Positions 43,301-51,364 of a DNA stretch of 64,000 bases are shown one piece after another (the stretch's first letter is position 1; each line of letters starts with the position of its first letter). The DNA is taken from contig CM039462.1 in NCBI GenBank assembly GCA_022414725.1, positions 31,870,378 through 31,934,377 on the forward strand. Reading direction: 5' to 3'. The notes under the pieces were generated by a model. The model saw only the letters and a list, made by a program, of their open reading frames with translations. It did not search any database and had not been told where the DNA came from. A program made the translations under genes and the position numbers. Source of the stretch: Microglena sp. YARC (Eukaryota; Chlorophyta; Chlorophyceae; Chlamydomonadales; Chlamydomonadaceae).

Positions 43301-43622
43301 ATGCGCCTTCTCGTTTCCTGAGGAGGTAGTTACCACCCCTCTATCTAGGACAGACCTGAGTACAACAGGGCCGCAGACTGAGGCGGAGGAGGAAGGCGAT
43401 CGGCAAACCCTGAGGGTTCTTGTAGACCCTCAAAGAGGGGAGACACAGCCTGCAGGACGTGGGCGGGCAGAGTTGCCTCCTAGGGTCGAAGCACGGAACC
43501 TCCTCAGCCCAAGGCTGCAAGCATGGGGAGAGCAGCTGTCCTCAGTGCTGGTGGACTCTGGATGCTGGAAGGAGGTCCAGTGGACAGTGACGAACGTGGG
43601 AATGAGATCTGTCTCCCTGTAG
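30275..43622 (+). CDS. C1orf74/UPF0739 (DUF4504)-like protein, seven exons
   Basis: Family of unknown function. Exons: 30275-30422, 33689-33745, 33986-34078, 35907-36082, 37445-37568, 41452-41625, 43150-43622; joined 1245 bases, 414 aa. Phase agrees at all six joints, which is strong internal support. Matches to what I know of vertebrate C1orf74, in order: GGRPSFLLDYVRVKRDRLAA (about 16-35); NCDALAVLNPSRC; DCYIVAVVPLLLKYL; WLLGYPVVYLV (223-233) followed by RCLSS; CAFSFPEE; and near the C-terminus LQAWGEQLSSVL. Long inserts (STEGPSPPEG; PHMSGSCSPDAAS-like) make it larger than the ~270-aa animal proteins. Oddities: exon 1 has several near-identical downstream copies, the exon 2-3 intron is a TIR element, and the exon 6 donor is GC. 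Exon 2 and the start codon are the least certain; an upstream first exon is possible. Confidence 0.72.
30423..32600 (+). repeat. Large array of DUF4504-like exon 1 copies
   Basis: Downstream of exon 1 are about fifteen copies of its 3' part (GCGAGACAGGCTGGCAG, then AGCGGAGGTGTCAGAGGTGA, then AAAGCAAAATGTGAGT). Some five of them (near 30556, 31038, 31280, 31765, 32118) also repeat the upstream part (ATTCTGTGCGGAGGCAGGCC, then TTCTTTTCTGTTGGACTGTG). Most keep the AAAAT/GTGAGT donor and the exon frame. Spacers of GTTGTGAAAGAAAGAAG follow each donor. A last copy lies at 32490-32580, after an inverted relative of the SINE tail (32295-32490). Confidence 0.93.
32870..33475 (+). repeat. GCAAATTGTGTGCGAATTGT and ~88-bp tandem arrays
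   Basis: 32885-32990: CAACGCAAATTGTGTGCGAA repeated four times. 33090-33475: about five copies of a ~88-bp unit (GTGAAATGATTTGAGCCCTC, then GTTGCATATTTGTCCCC, then TTGGGTGGTTGATGGGTGG). The unit's GATTTGAGCCC text also precedes exon 2 (33664), so it copies the sequence just upstream of that exon. Confidence 0.88.
33746..33987 (+). mobile_element. Introner-like TIR element forming intron 2 (family I)
   Basis: The 240-bp intron between exon 2 (ends GCATCAG at 33745) and exon 3 (starts at 33986, then GCATCAG at 33988-33994) is a single element. Inverted ends: TAGTCCGGACTTTGCCAGTC (33759 on) versus GACTGGCAAAGTCTGGACTA (ending 33969). The interior has three TTTAGGG-type blocks and GGGGTAACGGGTTACCC. 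The 7-bp direct repeat GCATCAG flanks it. The donor GTAGGG is the first base of the element and the acceptor CCCCCTCAG lies at its other end. Splicing leaves GGGCATCAG, nine added bases, in frame. Confidence 0.8.
34125..34700 (+). repeat. GGTATGGGGTGGGCTGGTAT and CACCCATTCACCC arrays
   Basis: 34245-34470: units of TGGCTGGTATGGGGTGGGC and TATTTATAATTT. 34475-34690: ACCCACCCATTCACCCACC-type units. The purine/T-rich half and the C-rich half are roughly complementary in composition, in DUF4504-like intron 3. A decayed AGCAATTTGGCTG relative (minus) is at 34175-34235. Confidence 0.85.
34701..35278. other. Intronic sequence with two long poly-C runs, no exon seen
   Basis: Poly-C runs at about 34790-34814 and 35029-35055, a (GGT)n stretch near 35095-35120 and ACATAACATAACCTAACC near 35230. 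The words GATGATACCTCC occur twice (34925, 35168). No coding signal. Confidence 0.5.
35279..35440 (+). repeat. Family B SINE-like repeat with internal insertion
   Basis: It starts ATAATTAAATTATCACTGTC, has CAGGGCCCCCGTCGGTAAAC, then a (GGTGG)n stretch replacing the middle, then CCTTTTAGCCTATTTGGCC and GGACTGTAACATGCATACAA. Confidence 0.7.
35545..36600 (+). repeat. Copies of both edges of DUF4504-like exon 4
   Basis: Upstream of exon 4 (35907-36082) its first ~45 bases with acceptor (CCTCAACTGCCCTCYAG, then TCTGCTAGCTCTCTTGGAGC) occur three times, near 35555, 35665 and 35778. Each is followed by CACCACAACACC-type spacers. Downstream, its last ~60 bases with donor (GTGGCGGTGGCTGAGCTACT, then AATGCTGAGGCCAAG/GTAA) occur four times, near 36130-36205, 36242-36306, 36420-36480 and 36510-36595. 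Three of the four downstream copies keep AAG/GTAA. Confidence 0.93.
36735..36820 (-). ncRNA. Possible tRNA-like fragment
   Basis: On minus, B-box-like GGTTCAAATCT (36760-36750) in the context GAGGTGCGGGGTTCAAATC, with TTGGTTGATCATTTGG about 35 bases upstream as a possible A box. I cannot fold a good acceptor or T stem, so this is probably a decayed tRNA-derived repeat, not a tRNA gene. Confidence 0.25.
36908..37057 (+). mobile_element. Second TIR element with telomere-like interior (family I relative)
   Basis: Left GTGGGAAAGTTAGCCCCCAG then TTCAGTT; right AACTTAACTGGGGGCTTACT then TCCC, an inverted pair. The interior has CCCTAAACC, CTTAAACC and TTAAACCCTAAAAG. A fragment of the right end recurs at 37146-37170. 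It lies mid-intron, away from splice sites, in contrast to 33746. Confidence 0.65.
37250..37352 (-). repeat. Poly-G run and truncated family B repeat
   Basis: A run of about 20 G (interrupted GGGGGGA start) near 37250-37277, then GTTACACTCCAGAGGTAGAC and GGATAAAGGGACTTTCCCAC, the 3' half of family B on minus. Confidence 0.65.
37569..38530 (+). repeat. Copies of DUF4504-like exon 5 end with donor
   Basis: After exon 5 (37445-37568) its last bases and donor (GTTCCTGCAGTCCAGATGCA, then GCTTCACAGGCTGGCATAGC, then AG/GTATG) recur at least six times, near 37840, 37960, 38163, 38280, 38375 and 38450. Some copies extend back to TATGCTCCCATGCTGAAGAC (37920, 38245), the equivalent of TGCCCCTATGCTGAGGAC in the exon. 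Most keep AG/GTATGGCAG or AG/GTATGTCAG. Confidence 0.93.
38636..38756 (+). repeat. GCATGACGCATAGTT tandem repeat
   Basis: Five to six 15-bp units, then two diverged ones. Confidence 0.88.
38770..39086 (+). mobile_element. Two adjacent/nested family C MITEs
   Basis: 38770-38890 is an inverted copy (ATACTCGTCTTTGGTCAACA, then TTGCCGTTCCCTAG). 38893-39086 is a full copy (AAGGAACGGCAAATCAAATG to TATTGCCGATCCCTACAC). The interior is almost wholly CATATGATATCAT palindromes, so the transcript or single strand could form a long hairpin. Confidence 0.7.
39180..39400 (+). repeat. CCCCCAGGAGCATG units and family H repeat
   Basis: 39200-39265 repeats CATGCCCCCCAG words. 39285-39400 is family H (GTCGCCATTCCGTCAAATGC, then GGACCCCCCGATATCGGG, then CCAGGCTCCGCGGTTGGCGC). 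Confidence 0.65.
39495..39890 (+). repeat. 39-bp array of donor-like GATAATCAG/GTAAGAGG
   Basis: About ten copies of a unit with AAAAAAGGGAGTCAGATAAT then CAGGTAAGAGGTCGGAATT; earlier relatives at 39087-39140 have AATCAGGTAAATGG. Each carries CAG/GTAAG, the consensus 5' splice site. No exon ending in this word was found in the gene model, so its origin is unknown. Confidence 0.9.
39990..40165 (+). repeat. Family H piece and poly-C/(CA)n
   Basis: 40018-40085: GGGGGGCAGCGCATCGCACT, then GTCGCTCAATTTGCGACACG. 40119-40162: poly-C then (CA)n. Confidence 0.75.
40340..41450 (+). repeat. C-rich arrays with copies of DUF4504-like exon 6 start
   Basis: (CA)n at 40355-40396, (CCCAA)n near 40398-40610, and CCCTCC tracts. 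Embedded are copies of the first ~55 bases of exon 6 with acceptor (CTCCCTCTTGCAG, then TTGTCCCCTGCATCGACCTA, then GTGCCTTCAAGGC). They lie near 40690-40755, 40950-41010, 41120-41140 (partial) and 41262-41290 (partial). Only the first keeps TTGCAG; others read TTGCAC. The true exon starts at 41452. Confidence 0.93.
41626..41905 (+). repeat. Copies of DUF4504-like exon 6 end with donor
   Basis: After exon 6 the word GACCTCATCCGGTGCTGTGC then AACAGGCTGGTAGG recurs about four times (near 41680, 41745, 41822, 41887), separated by GAATTTGAATTT spacers. The first two copies read CAACAG/GTTGGTAGG or CAACAG/GTTGATAGG, that is with GT where the true exon has GC. Confidence 0.92.
41910..42920 (+). repeat. 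Two family B repeats and a SINE-tail relative in intron 6
   Basis: Family B copies at about 41915-42050 (GTTTGGGCAAGTCCCATGAG) and 42768-42915 (GCACGAACTCAGGGCCCTCA through GGTTGGGCAAGTCCCTTCAG). 42600-42740 shares GTTACCCCGTTGTCCGTCCG and GCCTGACACGTCAGCCAACG with the tail of the SINE at 20479. 42055-42600 holds nothing recognised. Confidence 0.7.
42955..43090 (+). repeat. Decayed copy of exon 7 start and a family A end
   Basis: 42960-43035 (CAGCCTTCTCCATACCTCC, then TTTCCACAGGCTAATGTGCT, then GCACGTTGCGCAATTCTGGA) copies the acceptor and first ~50 bases of exon 7 (43150). 43040-43090 is a family A right end (GGTGCTGCCTAGAAGCTGCT). Confidence 0.88.
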
Positions 43623-43659
43623 AAGAAGACGCAGTTGCCGCCTATGGTCCAATCCACTA

Positions 43660-43800
43660 TTCGTTTTTGACGACACCTTGCCATTCCGTCGCAATTCCAT
43701 CGCTACATGGCGGTGCATGGGTCTGGCTAAACTAGTCAGAAATGGTTACCGGAACCCCCCAGGCTCCACGCTTTGCGCTCCCCGGTGTTTGGGGTTCAGC
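43660..43800 (+). repeat. Family H repeat
   Basis: GACGACACCTTGCCATTCCG, then GTCTGGCTAAACTAGTCAGA, then CCCCCCAGGCTCCACGCTTT. It lies just after the DUF4504-like stop codon, probably in the 3' UTR or beyond. Confidence 0.65.
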
Positions 43801-43899
43801 ACATGGCAAAAAAAGAAAACGCCTTGAGGGGCGTGGTGTTAAGAGGACCCTCCCGTACGCCGCAGCTGGGGAAAGTCACCATGGCAGACATAGTAAGTG

Positions 43900-44668
43900 T
43901 CATCCTCCAGGCGGTAGGGACTCCTTCATGCGACGTGTGGCAAGAATGCTGATACAGGAGGCGATAAATTCTCTGTGCAGCTTAGAGATGAGTTTGTCTA
44001 CGTGTTTGCGACTGATCCCTAAGGTGGAAATATTGGTAATAGTTGTGATTGGTATGGTACCAGTGGTACCTATGGTGAAGACTAGGTAATGGACAAGGAA
44101 TCCTTGTTGTTGAAGGATACGTCGGAGCTCCTTATGCTGAACGCTCTTTTCCTGGAATTTGATGTGGTGCTTAGTGTCTGAGCAGTAGCCCAGTTCAACA
44201 AGGCAGGCTTTCTTGGTTTGGATTTGTCGTCAATGAGGAGGAGATTAGGCCTGTATTTATCCCATGTGGCTTGGGGAAGATCAGGGGGTTTGAGGGGGGT
44301 TGGGGTCTCGTGGGGGTGTCAGATGTCGCCTCACATGTGCCTGCATCCATGTACATGGGAAGAGCCCCCAGAGCTCCTTTTGCTACTGCCTTTTGGATGA
44401 GTTGGACCGCCTTATTATGTCTGTTAATATACATCCCTTTGAAAACAGGGTGGCTGCACCCAGCAAGAATATGGCCAGCTCCGTCCTGTGCTTTGTGACA
44501 GAGAGGGCAGTTATCATCGGAGGGGGGGCTGGTGTTGGTACCATAGGGGCGTTTGTATCTGTATGCCAGTTTCCTAGTCCATAGGCGTCCCCACCTAGCC
44601 TTTTGGTATTGTATTTTTTGCCACCATTTGATGTCGGTGGATTGTGTTGATTGACTGGGGTAGCACAT
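43900..44668 (-). pseudogene. Decayed LINE C-terminus: CCHC motif plus PD-type endonuclease-like region
   Basis: On minus, 44668-44195 contains LAYRYKRPYG then CPLCHKAQDGAGHILAGC, a CX2CX8HX4C motif, and MYINRHNKAVQLIQKAVAKG. Two frame changes follow: DKYRPNLLLIDDKSKPRK is in another frame, and CLVELGYCSDTKHHIKFQEK in a third, ending at a stop near 43900. A zinc motif followed by an RPD/N..D..E-type segment is what restriction-like-endonuclease LINEs (R2/NeSL-like) carry after the reverse transcriptase. No RT domain lies upstream, so it is 5' truncated and dead. Confidence 0.65.
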
Positions 44669-44875
44669 GGCACTGGGGTAGTACCGAGTTGCTTAATTTG
44701 CGACGCGTCGCTCAAAAAACGAAGTGGTCCAATAGATTCCAGGAGCACTGGAAAGCTGCTGATATCAGCTTCTAGGTGCACTAGGTTGCTTAAGGTTTGG
44801 GTGAAGAGAAAGCCATAGGAGCTGCATAGAAGCTGCTGCTCGTAGCTGAGACGAAAAGCTATACAATCAATCATG
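44650..44875 (+). repeat. Family H fragment then family A element
   Basis: 44655-44717: GCACATGGCACTGGGGTAGT then TTGCGACGCGTCGC. 44722-44872: family A, with GGAAAGCTGCTGATATCAGC, GGAGCTGCATAGAAGCTGCT and GCTCGTAGCTGAGACGAAAA. Confidence 0.7.
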
Positions 44876-47440
44876 AAATATACCTTGGAAGGACTTCATA
44901 TTCAAGTCCTTCAAGGGTAGGTACGTATTAGTACCATTTTACTATTTGTTATTTTACAAGGAGAAGAGGGGGGAATATCCCCGCAAGGGCTTTGTGTGCC
45001 TGGCAATATAGGAAATGGATAGATGGTACGTACTTATCTTGACAAATATGTGTAAAGGATATTTAATGATGTCCGAAGTTAAATATGATTACCGGTGTCT
45101 TGGATTCTTAATTTAATGACCACACGAATCCTTGGCATATTCGTAAGAAAACCCTCCCTAATGTTGTGGAGCGGGCTTGTCTTGGGCAACAATGGCCTGT
45201 CGACATTGCAGTGTAATGTCATATCAGCCCCCATGCCATGGAGTTCGAGCCGCTCACCGTTTGCATAACTGATATTCGCAAGCTATAATATGCTCTTAGA
45301 AGCAGGCAGGTGCCCAAGTCCGGTTTGAATGGCATGCAGTCCAGTGTTATTTTTTGTAGGCGTGGCTAGTGGAACGCCATTATTACTGAATCCTGCGAGT
45401 TACTGGTTTGTATCGGGAGACTCATCTCTTGGGGTGAAAATCCTTTCACAACTGTTCACAACTAAATAAACAAAAAGTGCAGTCCTGCAAAAGGGGTTTT
45501 GGAGACGGGTGGCGAATTGGCGACTGGCAAACGCTTACAGCAATTCATGGGATGAATTGGGTCAAGAGGTCAGACTTCGTACACTCTTTCAGGCTAAATC
45601 TTCTAGAATTCTCAGATTCCAGGCAACATATGAGGCAGGATTTGAGGATTTGAAGTCCGAATCCCGTCCATTTTCGAAAGCCCAATTCTTAAAGCATACA
45701 CTGAATTGCTATAAAGCTTAATACAGCAGCGTTCAAAGCCCGGATCAGATCGTTGCCCCCAACTTATTTTAGGTGCCACTGCAGTTTATTGTCCCGAATA
45801 TCCCAGCTTCGAATAAAAAGAAACACCGAGTCAATTTAAGAGGAGAACCCTCAAACATTAGTACATCACTGTAAAAGGAACTCCCTTTGCGTGCCGATGG
45901 TTATATCGGCCGGTCGTTCTCGTACTCTGATGATTAGCGTTTTGCATAGGCTGCGATCTGTTGCAAGCATGCAAACAATTGTCTTGAACGTGAAGTGGAC
46001 TGTGCCGACTGGTCTGACCGCAGTGCGACCCTTCGTATGTAGTCTTCAGCTACTGGGTGCTCCTTGGTAGCTACTTCGCCCTTCTTCTCGTAAACTTCCT
46101 TGCTCTTCATTATTCGCTGAGTCCCCAATCTGGACATTCCCCGAATCTCCTAGCCTTCCTCGTGCCCAGCGACTGCTAAAACGTTTTCCCGAGTCGCTTG
46201 CAACAGGCGCTTACGACTTGTCTGGGAGTGGAAATCCTTTCTTTCTGAAAGGATTCCAGGAGGTGGGTTCTCTAGCACAAACGAGCGACTACATGGATTT
46301 AATGAGAAAGGCGTGGCCATTCTTACGACAGTAGGAGCTCCCGATGTAGCTCGCAGTTGTTCCCCCGGTGTGTAATCCGACAATCCCAGTAGATCCAGAC
46401 AAATTAAAGAAAGTTGCTATCGAGCAGTGTCTTGGTAGGAAACCAAGCATTTTGTGACCACTTCAAACAACTCGATATTGCCTCACTGAAATGGCCTGAT
46501 GAACTAGTCTGATCATAATAATCTGATTCCCTACTCAGCAAATTCTTTACAGGCATGATGAAGTGAATAATGAACGTGCAGAAGCTAGATTATTATGCTC
46601 CTGCCTGAGGACTAGCTTACAAAGCAACCAGATAATTAAGATGGCTGATATGGCACATCTTCAATAGGAATGCTGTATCACGATTCCCTGACTGGCATTA
46701 CTGTTTCCTTCCTAGCTTTTACATTCTCTTGATCATAACTTTGTAATGGGTAGAAGGGTAAAGAAGTAATAGTAGGGAGGGTGTTGCAGCTATTAATTGA
46801 TAGCAACCTGGTGGGTTGTGAAGTTGGCAAGGCCAGGCCCCGCCCAGAATATCACAGGCGGGAGCAGTAAGGCTACCATATTGCCAGAAGCACTAGGGAT
46901 CATGCAACTAGCAAGTCTCATTTCTAATCAAGATGGCCAGATACTAGAGATCTTTAAGCACCATGATCAACATGCAGCAGCCAGTTTCACCATAGGATGC
47001 CTCAAAATGAGGTAGAGAACACTTTGAAACATATGTGCTTAGAAGTGTTTAGTGTGGACATGTTCTGCCCTCTCCTTTGCTTCTCTACTTTGTTGCGTAG
47101 GTTCTGGGTTTGGCCTGTGATTTATGCTAAAGAAAACTTTGCAGACACAGTTGCAGTACAGCCACCGTAGCTTTTGTATGGTGATCTGCGAGACCCACAC
47201 GAGTCACCCTGTATCTGCACTGCTTCTGCAATGTATTTGCCCACTTAACTTTCAAGCTGAGGACCCATGGTGCCGTGTTGATAAGACTGTTGTCTGCAGC
47301 GTGAGCTGGTACACCATGGGCAGCAGATGACTAGGAAAGGACTTGTGAACAGGAGCACCTCAGGAAGCACTCATCTTTGTCAGGCTCATGTTGCACTGCT
47401 CATCGGGTTTTGTTCTGCCTACTCAACTGTCTTGCATTTC
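44876..47440. other. No gene recognised; scattered repeats
   Basis: 45155-45205 is family J on minus; 45355-45460 family F plus; 46228-46335 family F minus. 45500-45725 is open and distantly similar in wording to 4970-5110 (ATTCTCAGA repeats), with no domain. 46340-47440 shows no repeat or coding signal I can support. Confidence 0.4.
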
Positions 47441-47620
47441 ATTTTCGTAGGCAGGCCAGTGTTGACCCAAGGCACGCCCACACAGCAACTTTGGGAGGGA
47501 TCTTCCAACTATCCTCTCTTCATCAACAGAATGTAGGTATATCGTTTGTCCTGGGTTGCTGGGTATTACCGGTAATACCCAAAAATCAATTAGGGAAAAG
47601 TGGAATATAAGGATCATTGT
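47441..47620 (+). repeat. Family J repeat
   Basis: CGTAGGCAGGCCAGTGTTGA, then CCCAAGGCACGCCCACACAG, then GGGAGGGATCTTCCAACTAT. It aligns with 26050-26145 and, inverted, 45155-45205. The text just after (GGGTATTACCGGTAATACCC) is a perfect 20-bp palindrome at about 47563-47582. Confidence 0.6.
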
Positions 47621-48097
47621 TTTCTCAAATTACATGCCGATTTTCACAGCGTCAACTTAAACAGTAGTAGAACACATATATATCGTCCAATAAGCTACAG
47701 TGGTACATTCACATGTTTGAATTTGAATTTGAAAATTGCCTGTCTTCCGAAAAATTAAATCCGAAATTAAAACATCTTTATATGTTTTGAGACCCCAGCT
47801 ATAAGCCTCAGACTCTCAGAATACCTCGGGACATGGTGAAGAAGTTGTCCCCACAATCTGGTCAAATTTATACAACTGCCTCCTCCTCCTCAAAGGAGAG
47901 AGTCCACAGTTCTCTCTCGCGCGCGCGAACATGGTGTGCTCGCAGAAACAGTCACTCCCACTGTTTGGGGAGCAGATAGCCTCCCCACAATAATATGACA
48001 CCCACCTGCATGGACACCCACCGACATGCATGTGTGTTTGTGGGTGGTTGGTGTGTATGTGTGGGAAGGTAATGGTGTCAATTTGTCACACACACAC

Positions 48098-48402
48098 CTG
48101 CATGTAATAGAAAACTCATTCTCCAACGTTTCACTGGCGTCAAATCCCTCCACTTCTTCCTGGAAGCTCGCCGGGACAAGACTCTTTAGCCCAGCCTGGA
48201 CCTCGCCCCCGACACTGAGCGTCACGCTAAAGCTGCGGCCTTTACCACACTTCTTTATGACGCCAGAAAACATCACAGCGCTTGAGGTCGATGCTATGGG
48301 TGCGGCTGATGAACCATCCTGCACAGCTTTGTGCACAGCGTTGGCAAGAACCTCACAACGATTGCCAGGTTGCCAGTCGTTTTTAGCTAATTGGCCCGCC
48401 AT
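48098..48402 (-). CDS. Uncharacterised protein, first exon
   Basis: It reads MAGQLAKNDWQPGNRCEVLA at the N-terminus and then VMFSGVIKKCGKGRSFSVTL, GGEVQAGLKSLVP and FDASETLENEFSITC. It ends with two spare bases at CAG/GTGTGTG (donor 48097-48096). A start two codons earlier (48408) is possible. The pattern W..G.RCEV..., then F.G.I, then F.V.L..G.. resembles a Tudor-type small barrel, but this is only a resemblance. No in-phase second exon was found; a weak candidate is 47872-47826. The real 3' end is unknown. Confidence 0.45.
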
Positions 48403-49480
48403 ACACAAACTTTGGAAGGCAAGTCGACGAAAAACTGAACCAGCAACAAAACCCGCCCAATTACGATGGTGAAGATGGCGTACTTCTAAAGCAGTACGCA
48501 GTGTGCGAGGGGGTGTTTGTGAGTCAGCGCGCTCAAAATGTTAATCGACGCGCAGGGTACTACCCCTAATACCCACCCAGGACGAACAATATAGAGGTAA
48601 ATGGACCAAACAATTTGAATTTAAGTTTAGTTACTGATAGATTGACAAAAGATCTGGCATCCTTTCGGACAAAACATCTAGTCATGATATTCTTCTTTTG
48701 AGCAACTGCGCTAGTCACACCGGCAGGAAGTTCATGTCATGTATGCTGAAACAGGAGGGTGCAATTAAAATAACTTGTGAGGCGCACTGTTTACGTGTAA
48801 TAACAATGCTCGAATTTGAAAGGGGAGCCGATTTCCGGTAAAACCATGTGGGTCTTGAGAAATTCTGATGAGGTCGGATTCAAGCCCCCCCCTTCAAGGC
48901 AAAAAAATATGTTTGGGAAGTTTTTGCTAACTTTTTACTGATTGAGCCGTTTCACTTCGGACTTCGACAAATTGAAGCGTCTCGGTGAGGCAAGTCCATT
49001 GGCACTGTCGCGGCCATCATGCATTGTATATAAGCAAGATTGCCGAATTGCCATCCTTAGTTGCCGTCTCTAGAGATATGCAGTATGCTCATTGAACTAT
49101 CTCGTCATGATCTTAATTGATTTTCAGCACTCCATTGAGCCACCCAACTTGACTGTTTGAACCCAAGCTGGGCTTCAGATATGTAAAACATAACGCCACA
49201 AATTTGATTAAGGTTTTATCCATGGGTGTTAGTTCAGTATTATATTTCTGATTTAATGAGCCATATTTCGATTTTTCTGCCGAGGTTGAAATTGTGCCCC
49301 CACCCCCCACCCCTGGATCCAAATTTTAGCCCCCATCCCGGCACTTTTTTGTGTGCCTTCCCGGATTAAGATACATACACAGTTGTCTAAATAATCCTGA
49401 TTGGGTAAACCAAGGTGGGCAATAAAGCTATATACGAAGCGATGGGAATTTTTGACTGTACCATATAATATGTATTAGTT
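48403..49480. other. No gene seen
   Basis: Unique-looking AT-rich sequence. A family E-like terminus (CAGGGTACTAC) is at about 48555 after GCGCGCTC words, but no second end was found. Nothing else supported. Confidence 0.35.
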
Positions 49481-49485
49481 ATGGA

Positions 49486-49640
49486 TAGTTAGCAGTGATC
49501 TACAATGCTGTCACCTAGGATAGTTAACAGTGATCAACATTGCTGTCACCTAGGATAGTTAACAGTGATCAACATTGCTGTCACCTAGGATAGTTGGCAG
49601 TGATCAACATTGCTGTCACCTAGGATAGTTGGCAGTTGGA
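49486..49640 (+). repeat. 36-bp tandem repeat
   Basis: Four to five copies of GGATAGTTAACAGTGATCAA then CATTGCTGTCACCTA, about 300 bp upstream of the F-box/LRR reading frame. Confidence 0.9.
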
Positions 49641-49939
49641 GCACGTAATCCTGAAGCACACCCGCAGTCCACAAGCAAGTCTGTCAGAGCCACATGCAAC
49701 ATCCGCCCTTGCACTGATCCATGTCGCTGCAAACTCTGTTGTTTGACTATTTGACACACACATGAAGAAATGCTCGACTACCCACAGTTTTGCCATTCTT
49801 TGTGTGTTCGTTAGGATGTGGTTGTTGAATCTCTAGTACTCCGTTGCATAGCCTTCTAAATGCAGAACGAGCTTATTTTTACGTGCTTGTGCCCCGCCCA
49901 TCTCCGTGCAGAGCCAATATCCTAACAAGGACTGGACGA

Positions 49940-51025
49940 ATGAGTGAGGCACCACCACAAGTAGCACTAAGTTCGCCTGAGGTGCTCGGAAATGCCATGT
50001 CCCAGCTACTCCTTGCTCCATCAACAACTTCACTTCTTGACCTCCCAACGCACCTGCTTTCTAGCATCGTGGACATTCTTCTCCTCACGGACCGCAGTGA
50101 AGGACACAGACAAAAGGACATCGCTTCGTTTCGCTTGACATGCAGCATGGTCAACAGCTCGGTGCTTGATAGAGCAACAAGAATGGTGCTCATTGACTCC
50201 ACAGAGCAGGTCGACGACTTCTCGTCCCTACCAGTGCGTCTGCTCCCCAACCTGCAACTACTTGATCTGAATCAATGCCGGATCTCACCCCTCAGCTTCG
50301 TAGGAATGCCAACGACGTTCACAACTTTAAAACTTGGGTGACCAAGGTTCTTTCGCGACGGCAGATGTACAATCCCAATCCTTGACCTTTCACCGCTGTC
50401 AACATGCATAGGCTTGACAGATCTTGACATCTCCTCTCGCTATTTAGTACCAGATCTTTCCCCCCTGGCTGCATGCAAGTACCTGGACAAGCTAAACATA
50501 AGCGAATGCGAGGACCTGGGCTCCCTCGATCCCCTGACTAACTGCACTAATCTTCGCAGTGTAAAGCTTCGCTATACAACTATCGCTGACTTGTGCCCTC
50601 TCTCAGCTTGCGAGGAGTTGGAGGTAATCAATTGCTCCCACACGCAAGTCTCTGACTTGTCTCCACTCTCTGTCTGCTTGAAGCTGAGGGATGTAAACTG
50701 CAGTGAGACATCTGTCTCCGACTTATCTCCTCTCTCGGCCTGCTTGGAATTGTGTAAGGTTGACTGCATGGGCACTTCTGTCAAAGATGTCACATGCCTC
50801 GCTGCCTGCCCTCAGCTGAAGAGCATTGGATGCAACCGGGAAGTGATTGGTCTACAAGTTGGGGATGATATACAAATTGGGGGTGGTCGCTGGTTCTATT
50901 TAGCTTCTCATCGGGCTTTGCCTAAGGTTACCATTGGGGTGCCACTTCATATCCTACATTTCGATGAACCAAATTTAGATGGTGATATTCTTTCTGATGA
51001 TTCAGGTTTTGTTGGATTCGATTGA
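49940..51025 (+). pseudogene. F-box/LRR protein interrupted by one in-frame TGA
   Basis: The frame from 49940 (MSEAPPQVALSS) to 51025 is single and continuous except for TGA at 50339-50341 (codon 134 of 362). Residues about 34-75 look like an F-box (LLDLPTHLLSSIVDILLL, then IASFRLTCSMVN). From about 100 on there are about seven 23-residue leucine-rich units of the type VSDLSPLSVCLKLRDVNC, then a C-terminal cap ending DDSGFVGFD. F-box/LRR proteins recruit substrates to SCF ubiquitin ligases. The stop falls inside the LRR region; the frame and repeat register continue unbroken after it, so the lesion is recent, a sequence error, or read through. No splice pair of suitable length removes it. No introns, unlike the other genes. 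An earlier in-frame ATG is at 49844. Confidence 0.7.
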
Positions 51026-51364
51026 TTTTGTTGGTGAAGATTAATGTGAGAGTTCAGCAAACGAATATTTATAGTGAAGCGGGTGGTACAGGCATGGATG
51101 CCTAACAAAGGTTTAGTGTTCGATTCGATCGGCTAGAAGCACTGCTACCTTTCTGAAACTACATTGCTTATTTCTACAACAGCACTACGGGTTCTACTAG
51201 ATGACAATCTCATCTATCAGACTCTAAATCGTGGAGGTCATCCATGGAGTGCTATTCAGTAGTGGAGCACATTTCAGGGCCATCCTGAACCATATGTGTT
51301 TGGGCTGATTTGGATCAAGTGGTACATTTTCCATGTCACCAGTTTGCCACAGCATCATGAGCAT
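51026..51364. other. 3' flank of the F-box/LRR frame, nothing recognised
   Basis: No repeat family or coding signal seen. Confidence 0.4.

Noticed and set aside
45509..45721. 70-codon frame MANWRLANAYSNSW..
   Set aside because: No domain, no splice context, and wording related to repeated sequence near 4970-5110.
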